From contig SJOL01006434.1 in assembly GCA_004794785.1 (NCBI GenBank), forward strand, positions 330,243 through 394,242: a stretch of DNA of 64,000 nucleotides, given 5' to 3'. Position 1 is the first letter of the stretch, and each line of letters starts with the position of its first letter. Made by a program: the position numbers and the translations under genes. The notes under the pieces are model-generated. The model made no database searches. It worked only from the letters and a program-made list of their open reading frames with translations, and was not told the DNA's origin. This document shows, piece after piece, positions 60,640 to 64,000 of the stretch. This DNA comes from Opisthorchis felineus (taxonomy: Eukaryota; Platyhelminthes; Trematoda; Opisthorchiida; Opisthorchiidae).

Positions 60640-60790
60640 CTACCCTGCCACCAGAATGAAGCACAAGGGATAAGAAACTGCCGGGTGCCAAAGCCTGGAC
60701 ACGAGCAGTCGGGATGTCGAAGTTGGGTTCGAAACATGGCCCTCCAGGTCAGTAGGTTCGCCCCTTAGCCACTGGGTTATCTCGAGCTTA
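60640..60790 (-). repeat. tRNA-derived SINE, minus strand
   Basis: On the minus strand from about 60,785: GATAACCCAGTGGCTAAGG, an A-box-like tRNA D arm. A B-box-like TTTCGAACCC follows about 30 bases later (complement at 60,722-60,735). The spacing of the two boxes is tRNA-like, but the whole does not fold as an intact tRNA that I can see. It is probably a SINE head. Confidence 0.6.
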
Positions 60791-63266
60791 ATACCCGTTT
60801 TGTAGCATAAACATACCATTCGTGGATCCGCGAAAACCTTTGATGCGGATGTTCACGACGAATTAAGCTATGTTAAAAACTCACTTAAGAAGCAGGCAAT
60901 TTGAATGACAGTTCATAGGGCACCAGAATTTAGAGTCTTCCTCAATAGAGATTCGCATTTTCTCCAGGTATCGTGTACACACGTTCTGCTACAGTTTTCG
61001 AAAAAACCTCAGTGTATTATGGCGAAAGCGTAACTGATCAATCTGGCTTATTACATATAACATTATATTAGCCCACACGTAGCTCAAAGTTACTCGGCTG
61101 TTGCCTGCTTTAAATAAGCATTTCGCCCAAAGCTTCTGAACATTTGCACAATTTAAGTAGCTAGCACGCAAGTGTATATTGGACGAGTGGTTTGTTTGGG
61201 CAAATTCGCTGTAATCTGCAGAGGTCCATAGATTGAATATAGAGATCTTTCTCTGATCAATTTCAAACTTTTTATAGAATGGGTGTAACTTAATTTTTAT
61301 AGACGAAGCATGCTACTCATAAGGTTGCTGAAAGCAACCTTCGACAGCCCACGATCGGTGTTGTCCCTCTTGAGACTCATTAGGCAGGTGCAGTCCCCAA
61401 ATTTTCTTCAACCTCATATTCTGAATGAAAACAAATTTCGCGAAATCCGACAAATACGCTCATTTGCATACTTGTTTGTTTTTTACGAGATACTGACCTG
61501 AATCCTAATTGAATCACTCCTTTATAATGTTATTAGTCTGAATGTGTACCTTATCGTACTGTCTGCAGGTAATCCCCATCATGGGGTTACTTTTAACTGC
61601 GCTTTTGCTCACAAACTCAATAGTGCCGTGATAAGCGGTGTGTACTTTTCGGAGTCACTGAATGTGCTATTTAGTGCATGCATTTGTGTGTAACTTGAAC
61701 CAAATTATTTCCACGACAACATAACAGTTTCTGGCGAGGTGGGACTAAATCTATCCCTAACCGCGAATACCTAATGCGTCTGTTCATGTTTGTCGCCTGC
61801 GTACAAGGGGATTGCTCGTGACTATGACAACCGGAAACAATAGATTTATTGAAGCATGTCACACAACAAAACACCGTTTTGGGCTAGAGACAATGGAAGG
61901 CCATTTTGTGAAATGAATAGCAGAATTGGATGAGTTCTGGCGCGGGAATAATCCCCTGTTGCTCCACTATCCCAGCAGCGTTGTGCTTGTCAGTTGCCTG
62001 GCTGTTCCATTATGGACGTGCACCGAAATTTAAACTGAAATGCTTCATTGGGGACCTGTTTCGTCTGTCTATTCCCGATTTTTTTAAATTTGATAAGTTG
62101 TATCTGTTAAGTGTCGGACTGACAATACTGGCGTCTATCACTTTCCAGTTTTCAGCACACAGGTTTTTACTTAGAAAGAAATGCTTCTCCTGCACATTAA
62201 ATAGATCCTGATATAAAAAAGGGCCAGCTGAATACTACCATTGTGCAAAAAAATTTATTCGGCAACCCAACCAGGTATTTCTATACAAAAGTTCGTTTTT
62301 CCATTGGACTATCAAGACATATTTACAAGGAAGGAATTTTTCCCAAAGTTTGATGTGCGCTTTAAGTAAATTAACTTTTTGTGTTCATGTACGATGTAAA
62401 GATAACTTGTCGTTTCACTAGATAAAGAGCGCAGCTACCGGAGCAGCTTTAGTACGAAAAATCACAGCTCTGTGTTCAGTATACATACACAAACCTGAAC
62501 TTAGCAGATATATGTTTAACTCCAGAAAACGTGTCCACACGAGTGCATACGTACTCAGTGAGACTGATACTAATACCACCTGACAACACCTACGCGATTA
62601 GTCCCAGTGTGAACGTATGCACTGGGGTGTGTTGGATTTTTATTGTCGGTTACTTTCACTGGAAAGACGGTGGATTAACTCGGCGTCTAAAACCCATATC
62701 TTTCATCGGGATCAACTAATTCTCATTGCAGCAACCTTTTGACCATTCGTCTGGAGTTAGATTCCTGCCTGATTAATTCAGTAGCTGTATTAAACCCAGT
62801 TTCACTGAAATCTGCTAACTGTGTGAACTGGTCGGATTGTTGGGATGGCAATCTCTTCGGATTCTTTACGAAAGTGTTACATATATCATCCCTTGAGTTC
62901 ACTTGCTAAGCCACAATAGTGACCAAACGAGCTGGTATAACTCATCTTCATCAGTTCAAACCACATCCTGGCTAGAATGATAACCGGTCACATCCAAGTT
63001 CAAAGCTTGGTAATTATACGCATCATGGACCGTTCAAATAATAAGGCATTCTGGAGGAACACTCACCAGGAGCCAGTTGTTTGTCCACTTGTCTGCAGTC
63101 AGGAATAAGTTACAGATTCCGGCTCAAAAGAAAAGTGGTATGTTCAGAAATAATAAGAGACCTCAGAGTGCGAAATGAACAAATCCACAGTACACGTAAT
63201 TCTATAAAAAATTAGACCAACTAATGACACAAGGGAACACCTAAAAGTTAAATTCTTTTCTTTCAG

Positions 63267-63436
63267 ATAAAAAATGCACAAAGGAACAAACGAACAATGC
63301 GCTTAAGTCAATTGCTGCTTTGACCACAGGTGTGATGGGTGGTTTGGTTGGTGCTCCCTCCAATTTTCAAGGCGTCATATCAAAATATGGTGGCACCGCT
63401 TTCAACACACCGACAGCTTCGCAGAAATCATTGCAA
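63267..63436 (+). CDS. Clean internal exon of an unidentified gene
   Basis: A polypyrimidine tract and TTTCTTTCAG precede it and CAA|GTAAAT follows. The 170-nt frame (phase 1 in, phase 0 out) has coding character: KKCTKEQTNNALKSIAALTT, then GVMGGLVGAPSNFQGVISKY, then a Thr/Ser-rich end ASQKSLQ. I do not recognise the protein. It could belong to a gene continuing beyond the window, or to an Hv1 3' isoform through an unseen exon, since the direct junction from 58,737 does not fit the phase. Confidence 0.55.
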
Positions 63437-63743
63437 GTAAATGCGAGTTTTTACGTTTCTTCAAGTCTGACGTCAGTTCATAATTTTTTACAAGTAATGT
63501 GATGAAAATGCTTTTATAAGCAAGTGGAAATTTTAACCTGTCTGAATAATTCTTTGATTTGTAGATTATAGAATACTTGAATACACTCGGTGAAAATTTG
63601 TCATGAAATACATACCTGATTTTTAACCCATTTTACAATAACGGACGTTTTGGTTAAAGCTGCCATAATTCATTGAGCTTCCTGTTTGCCTTGAGGGGTA
63701 TTCGTTTGACATACTGCACTGGCACTTGGCGCGTTTCTACAGC

Positions 63744-63797
63744 CATTCATTCATTCATTCATTCATTCATTCAGTCAGTCAATCATTCATTCATTCT
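63744..63797. repeat. (ATTC)n microsatellite
   Basis: A tetranucleotide run of about 13 units with one GTCAGTCA-type interruption, followed by ordinary sequence. A shorter run of the same motif is at about 3,480-3,495. Confidence 0.95.
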
Positions 63798-64000
63798 TTC
63801 GTCTGTTTACAAATAAACATTCTTAGTTACGAAGTGTATCATGAAACCACGGCTGAAATATCAAGCTGTAATTCTTAAAAAGTTGAAGCCAACATCTGAG
63901 TGCTATAGCATGCGAAATGGAATATCATGGTCACCTCAAGAGAACATGGGTGAAAATTGTGAGCTGAAGGTTCCTCAGTTTTTAATGTCCACATCCTGTA

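Larger units (their letters stand above)
58804..63266. other. Downstream of Hv1, mostly unassigned
   Basis: Apart from the ORF at 59.6-60.2 kb and the SINE at 60.7 kb nothing is assigned. A 93-codon hydrophobic plus frame at 61,930-62,211 has possible membrane segments (CCSTIPAALCLSVAWLFHY) but no good splice sites. Confidence 0.45.

Overview
This is eukaryotic DNA. It is AT-rich (roughly 60% by eye), almost all non-coding, with short exons bounded by GT/AG signals, kilobase-scale introns and many decayed retrotransposon and tRNA-derived fragments. I see no bacterial operons, rRNA, intact tRNA genes or CRISPR. The RTE-type non-LTR relics and long introns would fit a flatworm such as a fluke, but that assignment is inference and the sequence alone does not prove it.

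The main result is one gene on the + strand that I could assemble by hand: a voltage-gated proton channel (Hv1/HVCN1 family). Its exons lie between about 27.8 and 58.8 kb. The core exons (29,007-29,132; 31,709-31,833; 38,178-38,564; 41,700-42,097; 53,211-53,334; 57,939-58,054; 58,684-58,737) have matching intron phases. They encode S1, S2, S3, S4 and a C-terminal coiled coil in the correct order. The S2-S3 block and the S4-to-coiled-coil block match human Hv1 residue for residue in length. Two weaker exons (27,830-28,036 and 28,430-28,506) also fit in phase and would give an ATG start. The joined exons total 1,614 nt, or 538 codons. The predicted channel is odd in three ways: about 220 extra residues between S1 and S2, Leu in place of the first S4 arginine, and Cys in place of the S2 glutamate of the charge-transfer centre.

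Layout: 1-27.8 kb is intergenic, with LINE relics at 2.5-3.7 kb (+), 22.3-22.9 kb (+) and 25.7-26.6 kb (-), simple repeats and one orphan exon candidate near 12.2 kb. From 27.8 to 58.8 kb is the Hv1 gene. Its 11.1-kb intron between S2 and S3 holds, on the opposite strand, a broken M3-family oligopeptidase fragment (46.5-47.2 kb). The same intron holds an RTE 3' end (45.9-46.3 kb) and a tRNA-derived SINE (49.8 kb). The following intron holds a LINE reverse-transcriptase relic (54.0-54.5 kb, -). From 58.8 kb to the end there is an unrecognised ORF (59.6-60.2 kb), a SINE (60.7 kb, -) and a clean exon of an unidentified gene (63,267-63,436, +).

All family calls come from motif recognition by eye. 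No database search was run.
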